DNA from: Parcubacteria group bacterium
Lineage (GTDB): Bacteria > Patescibacteriota > Minisyncoccia > SW-4-49-11
Length of the DNA: 16,377 bases
Assembly (NCBI GenBank): GCA_003565105.1
Contig: PXDG01000041.1
Span: 1-16,377, forward strand
Direction: 5' to 3'
The notes beneath the pieces were generated by a model that saw only the letters and a program-made list of their open reading frames with translations, was not told where the DNA came from and searched no databases. The stretch's first letter is position 1; each line of letters opens with the position of its first letter. Of this stretch, positions 1-7,687 are shown one piece after another. A program made the translations under genes and the position numbers.

Positions 1-872
1 ATTCTTTTATCTATTGGAGGGTGAGTAGAAAACATCTGTGCTATTTCCTTTCCTGGCTGAGAGAGTGGATTTGAAATATACAAATGTGCAGTAGCACGAT
101 TCACTCTCTGAAGCTGGTGAGTATCCTGACTAATTTTTTGCAAAGCTCGTGCTAATCCATCAGGGTACCGAGTCATTAATGCTCCCGTTGCATCAGCCAA
201 ATACTCTCGTTTACGAGAAATTGCTAAATGCAACAATTGAGTAAATATGGGGGCCAAGATAGCTAAAGCTAATCCAATAAGGAGCAACACCAACCCCGAC
301 TTTCCTTCTCTATCATTTCTTCGGCCACCCCAAAGCGTCATCCTTAGAAATACATCTGCCAGTAAGGCTACAAGCCCTACCAAAACGACTGATATAGTCT
401 GTATCAAAGTATCTCTGTTCCCAATGTGAGCCAATTCGTGAGCAATAACTCCTTCAATCTCAGATACTTCTAATCGTGATATCAATCCAGTAGTTAAGGC
501 GATAACCCCATTTGCTGGATTTCGTCCAGTAGCAAAGGCATTCATAGATGAATCCTGAATAATATAGACCTTTGGGGTGGGGAGTCCAGCAGAAATAGAG
601 AGATTTTCAACAAGTCGGTAAATTTGGAGTCCTTCTGAGGTCTGAGTATCAATCTCGTGAGCACCTGATATACCCAGCACTAACTTATCAGAAAACCAAT
701 AAGCACCAATATTCATCCCTATCGCAAAGAGAATAGAAAAGACTATCAGTTCGGGACTATCGTAGACATACCCAAATAGAGAGACAATTGCCACAACAAC
801 AATGAAAAAGACTATCATTAGAGCCCATGTCCGTCGAATATTTTTATCACGTTCACGGTATAAATTGGCCAT
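1..872 (-). CDS. htpX: M48-family zinc metalloprotease HtpX, C-terminus cut by window edge
   Basis: Membrane-bound zinc endopeptidase that degrades misfolded membrane proteins. I translated 290 codons from ATG at 872 with no stop before the window edge. Two hydrophobic segments lie near residues 18-34 and 41-57, followed by the zinc motif HELAH (His145, Glu146, His149), two more hydrophobic segments near 157-175 and 192-212, and a REYLAD segment whose Glu223 should be the third zinc ligand. The last visible residues (STHPPI, 282-287) match the family's C-terminal THPP motif, so only a few residues should be missing. It lies 41 bases downstream of lemA on the same strand, a pairing seen in many bacteria, and is probably co-transcribed from the lemA promoter. 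There is no Shine-Dalgarno before the start. Confidence 0.95.
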   Translation of the reverse strand, partial: MANLYRERDKNIRRTWALMIVFFIVVVAIVSLFGYVYDSPELIVFSILFAIGMNIGAYWFSDKLVLGISGAHEIDTQTSEGLQIYRLVENLSISAGLPTPKVYIIQDSSMNAFATGRNPANGVIALTTGLISRLEVSEIEGVIAHELAHIGNRDTLIQTISVVLVGLVALLADVFLRMTLWGGRRNDREGKSGLVLLLIGLALAILAPIFTQLLHLAISRKREYLADATGALMTRYPDGLARALQKISQDTHQLQRVNRATAHLYISNPLSQPGKEIAQMFSTHPPIDKR

Positions 873-913
873 ACAAAGAGTAAAGAGTTACCTGAAGGTC
901 AGCGTTCAATAAT

Positions 914-1465
914 TTAGAAAGATACTTTTACTGGCTCTCGTTCTGATTCTTCAATCTCAAAGTAATCTTTCTTTGAGAAACCAAAGTTGCCTGCAATAAT
1001 ATTACTTGGAAATACCTCGATTTTCGTATTTAAAGCCATAATAGTACTATTATAAAACCGTCGAGAAGCTTGAATCTTATTTTCAGTATCAGTGAGCTCA
1101 CGCTGGAGTTCAATGAAATTTTCATTCGCCTTCAACTCAGGATAACTCTCAGCAACTGCAAACAAACTTTTCAAGGTGCCGCTCAACATATTTTCAGCCT
1201 CAGCTTGCCCTTCAACCCCCTGAGCTCCCATTGCAGCACTTCGAGCCTTAGTTACATTTTCAAAGACCTGACTTTCATGTTTTGCGTATCCTTTAACTGT
1301 TTCAATTAAATTAGGGATAAGATCATATCTTCGTTTTAATTGAACATCAATGTCAGACCAAGCTTCTTCTGTTCTCTGTCGAAGTGTTACTAACCCATTG
1401 TATATCATAACAATGTACCCAACCAAAACTACTGCAATAATAATGACAAGAATAAATATTTCCAT
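914..1465 (-). CDS. lemA: LemA family protein
   Basis: A 183-residue protein with one N-terminal transmembrane segment (about residues 2-22) and a long helical, charged body, the normal architecture of the LemA family. The segment around residues 35-60 (EEAWSDIDVQLKRRYDLIPN and LIETVKGYA) is the family signature, and a tyrosine-rich stretch near 135-140 (SRRFYNS) is also typical. LemA proteins are membrane-anchored with a helical-bundle domain; their molecular function is poorly known, but they are often encoded next to HtpX, as here. The start is ATG at 1465, preceded by TTAT and no Shine-Dalgarno. It is the first gene of a likely two-gene operon driven by the promoter at 1497-1525. Confidence 0.95.
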   Translation of the reverse strand: MEIFILVIIIAVVLVGYIVMIYNGLVTLRQRTEEAWSDIDVQLKRRYDLIPNLIETVKGYAKHESQVFENVTKARSAAMGAQGVEGQAEAENMLSGTLKSLFAVAESYPELKANENFIELQRELTDTENKIQASRRFYNSTIMALNTKIEVFPSNIIAGNFGFSKKDYFEIEESEREPVKVSF

Positions 1466-1496
1466 ATAATTTACTTAATTAATGTATGCTGTATTA

Positions 1497-1525
1497 ATTA
1501 TACGATGGGTTCCTCAAACTGACAA
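1497..1525 (-). promoter_or_regulatory. Sigma-70-type promoter for lemA-htpX
   Basis: Reading the minus strand, TTGTCA (1525-1520) is followed after exactly 17 bases by a perfect TATAAT (1502-1497), with the lemA ATG about 30 bases further down. This is the best consensus match seen in the window. It lies in the 141-base divergent gap between lemA and the plus-strand operon. Confidence 0.75.
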
Positions 1526-1575
1526 TAGTCAAGCTTATCCACTTTTCATTCGATATTTCCCTTCTTCCTCTTATA

Positions 1576-1584
1576 TGGTAGAAT
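1576..1584 (+). promoter_or_regulatory. Candidate extended -10 promoter for the yvlD-like/secG operon
   Basis: TG-G-TAGAAT is an extended -10 element (TGnTATAAT, one mismatch) ending 31 bases before the first ATG of the plus-strand operon. At 17-base spacing the -35 position reads TTTCCC, a poor match, which is common where an extended -10 is used. Confidence 0.5.
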
Positions 1585-1615
1585 ATTTACATAAGAATAC
1601 ATACTTTTGATTTAT

Positions 1616-1969
1616 ATGAAACTCTTATTTATGATTCTCTTTAATGGAATTGCTGTTTGGATTGCATCGTGGATTGTTCCTGGATTTGATCTAACATTAC
1701 CAACAGATCACACGCAACTTGCATTCTGGATAAGCCTTTTTATTGCTGGATTACTCTTACTCATTGTAAATAAAGCCATTAAACCCATTTTACAAATCAT
1801 ACTATTTCCTGCTATAATACTAAGCCTAGGGCTAGTTTCTTTTTTCTTAAACTTAACCCTCCTGTGGATATATAGCTTATATATCCCTGAACTTACTATA
1901 TCGGGTTTCTGGCCACTAGTATGGGGTTCGTTTGTTATTAGCCTCGTCAATACATTATCAAACTCTTAA
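1616..1969 (+). CDS. Small four-helix membrane protein, YvlD / phage holin family 4-like
   Basis: A 117-residue, almost wholly hydrophobic protein with four predicted membrane helices (about residues 2-20, 38-56, 60-85 and 95-113). The pattern of an Asn-x-x-Ile-Lys-Pro-Ile-Leu turn after helix 2, a proline and glycine in helix 3 and a following Phe-x-x-Asn matches the widespread YvlD/'phage holin 4_2' family of unknown function. Despite the family name there is no lysis module nearby, so a phage role is unlikely. I chose ATG at 1616 rather than the in-frame TTG at 1607 because ATG sits in the TTATATG context common here and the family usually starts with a short MK/MR N-terminus. It opens the operon with secG 24 bases downstream. 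Confidence 0.8.
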   Translation: MKLLFMILFNGIAVWIASWIVPGFDLTLPTDHTQLAFWISLFIAGLLLLIVNKAIKPILQIILFPAIILSLGLVSFFLNLTLLWIYSLYIPELTISGFWPLVWGSFVISLVNTLSNS

Positions 1970-1993
1970 CACTTTCTAAATATCTATAATTAT

Positions 1994-2209
1994 ATGCAAA
2001 CCTTTATACTGATTGGACTTATTACTGTTTCGACTCTTCTGATTATTAGCATTCTTTCACAACAAATGGGAAGTAGTATTGGAGGAAGCTTTGGTGGAAC
2101 AGGAACTAATTATCAAACTCGACGAGGATTAGAAAAAAGACTTTTACAGGCTGCCACTTTGTTAGCAGTATTGATGAGTGTGTTAAGTCTATCCTATCTA
2201 ATCATCTAA
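1994..2209 (+). CDS. secG: Preprotein translocase subunit SecG
   Basis: A 71-residue protein with two membrane helices (about residues 2-21 and 50-70) joined by the glycine-rich loop diagnostic of SecG: QMGSSIGGSFGGTGTNY followed by RRGLEK. SecG is the small accessory subunit of the SecYEG channel and aids SecA-driven protein export. Length and topology are normal for the family. It sits 24 bases after the YvlD-like gene and 27 bases before a membrane-anchored solute-binding protein. The start ATG is preceded by ATTAT, with no Shine-Dalgarno. Confidence 0.93.
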   Translation: MQTFILIGLITVSTLLIISILSQQMGSSIGGSFGGTGTNYQTRRGLEKRLLQAATLLAVLMSVLSLSYLII

Positions 2210-2236
2210 CTGTATTATTCTAACCTACTTGTTACT

Positions 2237-4078
2237 GTGGATATCATTAAGAAGAAGCTAGGATCCATTAAGAAATCCGCTCAAGAACTTCCAAAAAAGA
2301 AAGTTCCTTTTTCCAATTCATCGTTATTTTCACATCTGAATAAACAGAATCCGGCCAAACGAACACCTTCAAAAAACCGAAAGCCTAAAAATCAGTACAG
2401 AGATGCCTTTTTTCAGAGATTCGTTTCCTTACTACCAAGCAAGAAAACATTCTATATACTCAGTATATTCATTATTTTGATTCTCATTATTGTAGGAAGT
2501 TTATTGTGGTACTTTAATAACACCACAATAGTTCCTGCTACTGGTGGTTCACTCAGAGAAGGTGTTGTTGGACAACCTCAAAATATAAATCCCCTCTATA
2601 CCGTTACTCAGGATGTAACGGGTATTGATAGAACCTTAGAACATCTTATCTACCCACGATTATTTTCTACAGATGATCAAGGAGAGCTAACTGCAGACAT
2701 TATTGAATCCTTCGAAAAATCTGAGGATAACCTTACCTACACTTTCGTTCTTCGAGACAACCTCTATTGGGATGATGGTACTCCGTTAACTAGTGAGGAT
2801 ATCCAGTTCACCATAGAGCGTATCCAAGATGAAACATATGAAAGCCCTCTTATTACTGCTCTCAGAGGAGTAACTATTGAACAACAAGATTCTCGTACCT
2901 TTCGTTTATCATTAGAAGAACCCTATACTCCTTTTCAATATAATCTAACCTTTGGGATACTCCCCCAACATATCTGGGAGAATTACTCTCCTGAAGATAC
3001 TCGGACTGCAGTAGAAAACCTTAAGCCAGTAGGTGCTGGAATGTTTCAAATTGGAGACATAAAACAAAATGAAGAAGGCCGAATCACCTCTCTATCATTA
3101 CAACGTAACCCTGGATATTGGGGAAACCAGCCCCATATTGATTCAGTTTCGTTTTTATTCTATCCGAATGAAGATGCTTTAATCAAAGCATTTAATAGAG
3201 GGGAAATATCAGCTATCACATCATTAAAGAATCTCAATCCACTCTTTGAATCTCAAAATGAAATCCAAACTCATATCCTCAACATACCTCAATATTTTTC
3301 CATTTTCTTTAATTTGCAAGATGATTTTATTGAAACGTATCCAGAAATACGCTCTGCATTGAATCAAGCGATCTCTCGAGACAGGTTGATTGAAGACGCT
3401 CTAGATGGAGAAGCTACTAAAGTAACGGGAGCTCTTACTCCATTTAATACTTTCTATACCGAATCAACCGATCCATTCGATATTGAACAAGCTCAAGAGA
3501 CAATGATTGAAGCAGGATGGATTCAGAACGAAGAAGATAGTATCTTCCGTCGCGATGATGAAAAAGCTTCCATAACTATCCTAGCGACCGAAGGCAATAC
3601 CATCTCATCACTGACTACAATGATTCAAGAAATGGCTTTGGAAGTTGGAATAGAAGTTATTATTGAGTTACAATCTTTTTCAGAAATATCACAGAATCAA
3701 GTCCCAAACCGGGATTATCAAGCTATATTTATTGGAGTAGCACTCAATACCTACCCGGATCCGTATGTATATTGGCACTCTTCACAATCAACTACTCTGG
3801 GATTCAATCTTTCTCAATACTCCAATGCAAATGCCGATGAGCTCTTAGAAAATGCGAGAACGAGCAACGACAAGGATGCGATAAAAGAAAATCTTGAGAA
3901 ATTTCAAGAAAAAATTGAAGAAGATGTGCCAGCAATATTTCTATATTCACCTCACATTAAATTTTATACCCAATCTCCGCTCTCAAACGTATCTGTCACA
4001 CAAGGGAACACTTCTGCGGATAGATACAGATCTGTTGAACAATGGTTTGCTAATACTAGAAGAGACTGGAAAGAATAA
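2237..4078 (+). CDS. Signal-anchored family 5 (peptide-type) ABC solute-binding protein
   Basis: A 613-residue protein with a long, Lys/Pro/Ser-rich cytoplasmic head (residues 1-70), a single membrane helix (about 72-93) and a large external SBP_bac_5 domain (about 104-605). Family signs are the GGSLREGVVGQPQNINPLY start of the mature domain, the DNLYWDDGTPLTSEDIQFT segment and the later NQAISRDRLIEDAL segment. Relatives bind oligopeptides or similar ligands for an ABC importer. There is no lipobox cysteine, so it is probably held by the uncleaved helix; no permease or ATPase gene is nearby. The start is GTG at 2237, the only reasonable start because no later Met precedes the membrane helix. 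The stop overlaps the rsmE start by one base (TAATG), implying coupled translation. Confidence 0.9.
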   Translation: MDIIKKKLGSIKKSAQELPKKKVPFSNSSLFSHLNKQNPAKRTPSKNRKPKNQYRDAFFQRFVSLLPSKKTFYILSIFIILILIIVGSLLWYFNNTTIVPATGGSLREGVVGQPQNINPLYTVTQDVTGIDRTLEHLIYPRLFSTDDQGELTADIIESFEKSEDNLTYTFVLRDNLYWDDGTPLTSEDIQFTIERIQDETYESPLITALRGVTIEQQDSRTFRLSLEEPYTPFQYNLTFGILPQHIWENYSPEDTRTAVENLKPVGAGMFQIGDIKQNEEGRITSLSLQRNPGYWGNQPHIDSVSFLFYPNEDALIKAFNRGEISAITSLKNLNPLFESQNEIQTHILNIPQYFSIFFNLQDDFIETYPEIRSALNQAISRDRLIEDALDGEATKVTGALTPFNTFYTESTDPFDIEQAQETMIEAGWIQNEEDSIFRRDDEKASITILATEGNTISSLTTMIQEMALEVGIEVIIELQSFSEISQNQVPNRDYQAIFIGVALNTYPDPYVYWHSSQSTTLGFNLSQYSNANADELLENARTSNDKDAIKENLEKFQEKIEEDVPAIFLYSPHIKFYTQSPLSNVSVTQGNTSADRYRSVEQWFANTRRDWKE

Positions 4079-4791
4079 TGGCTACCATTCACCACTTCAT
4101 TCAAGATATAGTCGCAGACAATGGTTGGGTTGCCACAGAACACACTCATCATATTCGCACTGTTCTTCGCTTAACTATAGGAGATTTCATTCTCTTTTCT
4201 GATGGCAAAGGTACTCAATGGGAGACACAAATAGATACTCTGGATCCGCTGAGAGTATCTATTTTGTCAACGACACAAAAACCCTCTAAACCACCTTATC
4301 TGACCTTAATTCTCTCAGCAATCAGACCTAAGAACATTGAACTCGTATTAGAAAAAGTAACAGAAATTGGAGTAGATAGAATTATTCTTACCAAAACAGA
4401 TTACTCGCAAATTCCTCTGGATATTCTCAATAAAAAATCTCAAAGATTTACAGATATTATTACAGCAGCAATGAAACAATCGGAAAGAGCGACAATGCCA
4501 GAGTTTCATATCTGCCCCGATTCTGAACTTAGTCAATACCATGGAGAACTTAATCTTATAGGAACTACTCAATATACCGAACAACCGCCCTCCTTATCAT
4601 CAATTCTTACCAAGAGCACACCTTCACCATCTTTTATCACTCTTTTCATAGGACCAGAAGGAGGTTTTTCACAAGCAGAATATCTTGATATACAATCATC
4701 TTTTATTCCCGTAACCTTTAGTCCTAATACACTTCGTACAGAAACAGCAGCTATTCTAGGTAGTGGCATTATAATTCAAGAAAAAATATAA
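4078..4791 (+). CDS. rsmE: 16S rRNA (uracil-1498-N3)-methyltransferase RsmE
   Basis: A SPOUT-class methyltransferase that methylates N3 of U1498 in 16S rRNA using S-adenosylmethionine. The 237-residue length is normal. An N-terminal PUA-like part (residues 1-70, with HHIRTVLRL at 24-32) is followed by the SPOUT domain: KVTEIGVDRI (93-102), QSERA (134-138), IGPEGGFS (191-198) and LRTETA (219-224). The last two form the knotted SAM-binding site and are diagnostic. It starts at the ATG overlapping the previous stop and is the last gene of the plus-strand run. Its contact with a transport gene is probably operon packing rather than shared function. Confidence 0.95.
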   Translation: MATIHHFIQDIVADNGWVATEHTHHIRTVLRLTIGDFILFSDGKGTQWETQIDTLDPLRVSILSTTQKPSKPPYLTLILSAIRPKNIELVLEKVTEIGVDRIILTKTDYSQIPLDILNKKSQRFTDIITAAMKQSERATMPEFHICPDSELSQYHGELNLIGTTQYTEQPPSLSSILTKSTPSPSFITLFIGPEGGFSQAEYLDIQSSFIPVTFSPNTLRTETAAILGSGIIIQEKI

Positions 4792-4818
4792 TTCCTTCTT
4801 GAAATACAGTGATTTTTT
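4775..4818 (+). terminator. Weak hairpin at the end of rsmE, possible terminator
   Basis: TTCAAGAA (4775-4782) can pair with TTCTTGAA (4796-4803) around a 13-base loop, giving an 8-bp stem that spans the rsmE stop codon. A T-run (TTTTTT, about 4813-4818) follows some nine bases later rather than directly, so this is a poor intrinsic terminator at best. Confidence 0.3.
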
Positions 4819-4894
4819 CTCTCGTTATTATCACACTCTTTCAAAATATAAACTAAAACCCTAGTATTAATTCTTTTCATTATGAGAGATAATT

Positions 4895-4903
4895 TGATAT
4901 AAT
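4895..4903 (+). promoter_or_regulatory. Extended -10 promoter for the aldehyde dehydrogenase gene
   Basis: TG-A-TATAAT is a perfect extended -10 element, 32 bases before the aldehyde dehydrogenase ATG. The 17-base-spaced -35 position (TTTCAT) is weak. Together with the 144-base gap this suggests the gene is transcribed separately from rsmE. Confidence 0.65.
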
Positions 4904-4935
4904 ACATACATGCATTCCATTAATATATCATTTTT

Positions 4936-6306
4936 ATGTCTATTATTTCCCAAAATCCAACCACAGAAGAAATTCTTTTAACACATCCAACAATGTCTTC
5001 AACATCTATTACAAAATGTATAGATGTTGGGCAGCAAGCCTACACCCATTCATGGAAACATCTTTCAATAAACCAAAGAGCAGAGTATCTCACCCAGCTT
5101 TCTCAATACTTTATTGAGTACAAAGAAGAATTTGCTCAGCTCATTACTACTGAAATGGGGATGCCCATATGTCAATCACGAAGTGAAATAGACAAAACAG
5201 CCTTTATTACCGAATATTATGCCCATAACGGGCCCGATATGATTGCTACAACCTCGGTAGATATCGAGGGACAAGAATCCTGGATTCAATATGATCCATT
5301 AGGCGTTATCTTTGTTATAGCTCCTTGGAACTTCCCAGTGTATCTTGCACTCCGTCCAACAATTCCTGCTCTTCTTGCGGGAAATACTATTGTTTTAAAA
5401 CATGCCTCTAACGTACCGCAAACCGCAGAACGTATCCAAAAGGCCTTCACAGACGTAGGATTTCCTCACGGAGTCTTTCAATATCTACCTATCACCTCCT
5501 CACAAGCGGAAGAAGTCATTAGACATCCTGCAATACAAATGGTAGCCCTCACAGGGAGTGAAAAAGCTGGAGCTTCAGTTGCCTCAATAGCAGGGTCTGA
5601 AGTCAAAGAATCAATACTCGAACTCGGAGGGAATGATCCTTTTATCATTCTTGAAGATGCTCACTTTGATAAGGCTCTAGATCATGCTGTATCCTCTCGG
5701 TTACGAAACTGTGGTCAAAGCTGTAATGCAGCCAAACGTTTTTTAGTTCATTCTTCACTTTTTGATACTTTTGTAGAGAAAGCGAAAGAACGCTTTGAAG
5801 AATATATCATTGGAGATCCTTTTGATGAAAATACAGAATTGGGCCCTTTAGCATCCCAAAGTGCTTTAGTAGAACTTCACTCACTGGTATCTAATGCCAT
5901 TCAAAATGGAGCCCACTGCATTACAGGGGGAAGGCGATGTGAGGAACGACTGGGGTACTTCTATGAACCAACTATTCTAACCAATATTACTCCCAATATG
6001 GATATTTATCATACAGAAGTCTTTGGGCCAGTAGTCACTATTATTTCTTTTGATACTGATCAAGAGGCAATTCAACTCGCCAATGACTCTCGCTATGGGT
6101 TAGGAGCTTCTCTCTGGACAGAAAATATAGATAAAGCAAAAGAGATGGTGACTCATATTGATACTGGAACAGTATTTATTAACTCAATGGTACGATCAGA
6201 CCCAAGACTCCCGTATGGTGGATCCAAAAAATCTGGTTACGGACGTGAGTTTTCTGATATTGGGCTGAAAGAATTCACCAATATTAAAAGCGTCGTTATT
6301 CGATAA
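4936..6306 (+). CDS. NAD(P)-dependent aldehyde dehydrogenase, succinate-semialdehyde dehydrogenase (Sad/YneI)-like
   Basis: A full-length (456-residue) aldehyde dehydrogenase superfamily enzyme oxidising an aldehyde to an acid with NAD(P)+. Visible motifs are PWNFP (130-134, with Asn132 of the oxyanion hole), the cofactor-binding Lys155, ELGG with general base Glu229, catalytic Cys263 in GQSCNAAKRF, and EVFGPV (361-366). The AAKRF after the cysteine and the C-terminal RLPYGGSKKSGYGRE resemble the short Sad/YneI-type succinate-semialdehyde dehydrogenases better than betaine-aldehyde or CoA-acylating types, but substrate cannot be fixed from sequence. It has its own promoter and ends at a bidirectional terminator, so it is a one-gene unit. 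No GABA transaminase or other partner enzyme is in view. Confidence 0.9.
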   Translation: MSIISQNPTTEEILLTHPTMSSTSITKCIDVGQQAYTHSWKHLSINQRAEYLTQLSQYFIEYKEEFAQLITTEMGMPICQSRSEIDKTAFITEYYAHNGPDMIATTSVDIEGQESWIQYDPLGVIFVIAPWNFPVYLALRPTIPALLAGNTIVLKHASNVPQTAERIQKAFTDVGFPHGVFQYLPITSSQAEEVIRHPAIQMVALTGSEKAGASVASIAGSEVKESILELGGNDPFIILEDAHFDKALDHAVSSRLRNCGQSCNAAKRFLVHSSLFDTFVEKAKERFEEYIIGDPFDENTELGPLASQSALVELHSLVSNAIQNGAHCITGGRRCEERLGYFYEPTILTNITPNMDIYHTEVFGPVVTIISFDTDQEAIQLANDSRYGLGASLWTENIDKAKEMVTHIDTGTVFINSMVRSDPRLPYGGSKKSGYGREFSDIGLKEFTNIKSVVIR

Positions 6307-6313
6307 GAACATA

Positions 6314-6354
6314 AAAAAACATCCAAGAAAGAGCCATCTTCTTGGATGTTTTTT
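6314..6354. terminator. Bidirectional intrinsic terminator
   Basis: A 12-bp perfect stem (6318-6329 AACATCCAAGAA with 6339-6350 TTCTTGGATGTT) around a 9-base loop is flanked by A-runs on the left and T-runs on the right, which extend the pairing by about four A/T pairs and supply U-tracts for both strands. It lies between the convergent aldehyde dehydrogenase and rmuC genes, only one base from the rmuC stop codon. Confidence 0.9.
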
Positions 6355-6355
6355 A

Positions 6356-7675
6356 CTATAATAATTCTGCTGTTTCACTATCTGATACAGAATCATCCTC
6401 TGATCCTTCGGCTAATCCATTTACATTCGTCAGCTTGCGTTCGATAGACCTCACTCGCCTTTCTCCAGCATCAATATGATTTGAAGCTTCCTGGAGCTTC
6501 TTCTTCGTTTTTTCAAGAATACCTCCAAACTTTTCAAAATCCGTCTTTACTTCTGCTAAGGTTTTCCAAATCTGACTTGATCGCTTCTCAATAGCCAAAG
6601 TTCGAAATCCCATTTGCAAACTATTAAGAATTGCAGTAATAGTTGTTGGACCAGTAATCATTACTCGATATTCTCGCTGAATCATCTCAACAAATCCTGG
6701 CATCCGTAATATTTCTGCATACAACCCTTCAATAGGCAAAAAGAGAATAGCAAAATCCGTAGTATAGGGTGGGTCAACATAAAGAGACTGAATTGTCTTA
6801 GCTTGATCTTTGATACGTCTTTCTAAGGCTTTTTGAGCAATTACTACAGCCTCAGCATCGCCTTGATCAGAAGCATCCATTAATCGTTGATAATCTTCAA
6901 TTGGAAACTTAGCATCAATAGGAAGCCAAATATACTCTAAATCAGCATCTCGACCTGGGAGTTTCACCGCAAATTCCACTCTCCCACTAGCATTTTTCTT
7001 CGTAGCAACATTCGTATCATACTGATCTTTTGTCAATATTTGCTCTAATAAATTACCCAATTGGACTTCTCCCCAGGTACCACGAGTCTTTACATTGGTC
7101 AACACTTTTTTGAGATCACCAACACCTGTGGCTAACGTTTGCATTTCACCTAATCCTTTATGTACCTGTTCTAATCGCTCTGAAACCGACTGAAACGATT
7201 GTGATAATCTTTTTTCTAAGGTAGCATGAAGTTTTTCATCTACTGTAGCTCTCATTTGCTCAAGTTTCTGACTATTTTCTTGTTGTAAAATGGTTAATTT
7301 TTTTTCTAATGTCTCTCGAATTAACTCTAACCGATGATCATTCTGTTGAGTAAGACGCATCAATTGTTTTGAAAAAGAATCAAACTGAGCTTTTTGAGTT
7401 AAAGATGATTCATGCATTCGTTTTACAAGTGAGTCACTAAAACTATGTAAACTCTCGGAAATCTCTTTACGAGTACTTCGTGACTCTGACTGTCCATCTC
7501 TTCGAATAATAACAATATCTTCTCGAATAATCCGCTCCGATTGTTGTTGTATTTTTTCCAATGCCTTGATAATATCTTTCCCTCCATCCGATGTTTTACG
7601 AGATACTAACAGAATAATAATAAGACTTTGAATAACAACAATCCCTAATAAAATAATAGTAAGCATAAAGTCCAT
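6356..7675 (-). CDS. rmuC: DNA recombination protein RmuC
   Basis: A 439-residue RmuC-family protein. An N-terminal membrane helix (about residues 5-24) is followed by a long coiled coil (about 35-180) and the RmuC nuclease-like domain (about 190-400). Family motifs are KTRGTWGEVQLGNLLEQIL (196-214), LPIDAKFPIEDY (251-262), TDFAILFLPIEGLYAE (306-321) and GPTTITAILNSLQMGFRTL (342-360). RmuC limits rearrangements at inverted repeats in E. coli; relatives are predicted to have a restriction-endonuclease-like fold. The acidic, Ser/Glu-rich tail is not conserved. It starts at ATG 7675, 12 bases after the AI-2E-family gene; the Met at codon 4 is an alternative. It is the last gene of the minus-strand operon and ends at the bidirectional terminator. 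Confidence 0.95.
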   Translation of the reverse strand: MDFMLTIILLGIVVIQSLIIILLVSRKTSDGGKDIIKALEKIQQQSERIIREDIVIIRRDGQSESRSTRKEISESLHSFSDSLVKRMHESSLTQKAQFDSFSKQLMRLTQQNDHRLELIRETLEKKLTILQQENSQKLEQMRATVDEKLHATLEKRLSQSFQSVSERLEQVHKGLGEMQTLATGVGDLKKVLTNVKTRGTWGEVQLGNLLEQILTKDQYDTNVATKKNASGRVEFAVKLPGRDADLEYIWLPIDAKFPIEDYQRLMDASDQGDAEAVVIAQKALERRIKDQAKTIQSLYVDPPYTTDFAILFLPIEGLYAEILRMPGFVEMIQREYRVMITGPTTITAILNSLQMGFRTLAIEKRSSQIWKTLAEVKTDFEKFGGILEKTKKKLQEASNHIDAGERRVRSIERKLTNVNGLAEGSEDDSVSDSETAELL

Positions 7676-7687
7676 AAACGATCAATG

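Noticed and set aside
247..429. 60-codon plus-strand frame opposite htpX
   Set aside because: It is antisense to a well-supported protease gene, with no recognisable protein features.
1607..1615. TTG start for the YvlD-like gene
   Set aside because: An ATG three codons later (1616) is better placed and gives a typical family N-terminus.
1708..1950. 80-codon minus-strand frame opposite the YvlD-like gene
   Set aside because: The opposite strand encodes a coherent four-helix protein; this frame has no family signal or promoter.
1616..1969. Prophage lysis module suggested by the holin-family name
   Set aside because: No endolysin, structural, integrase or other phage gene is nearby; the family is widespread in chromosomes and here begins a secG operon.
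3894..4202. 102-codon frame spanning the solute-binding protein/rsmE junction
   Set aside because: It overlaps two firmly identified genes out of frame and resembles nothing.
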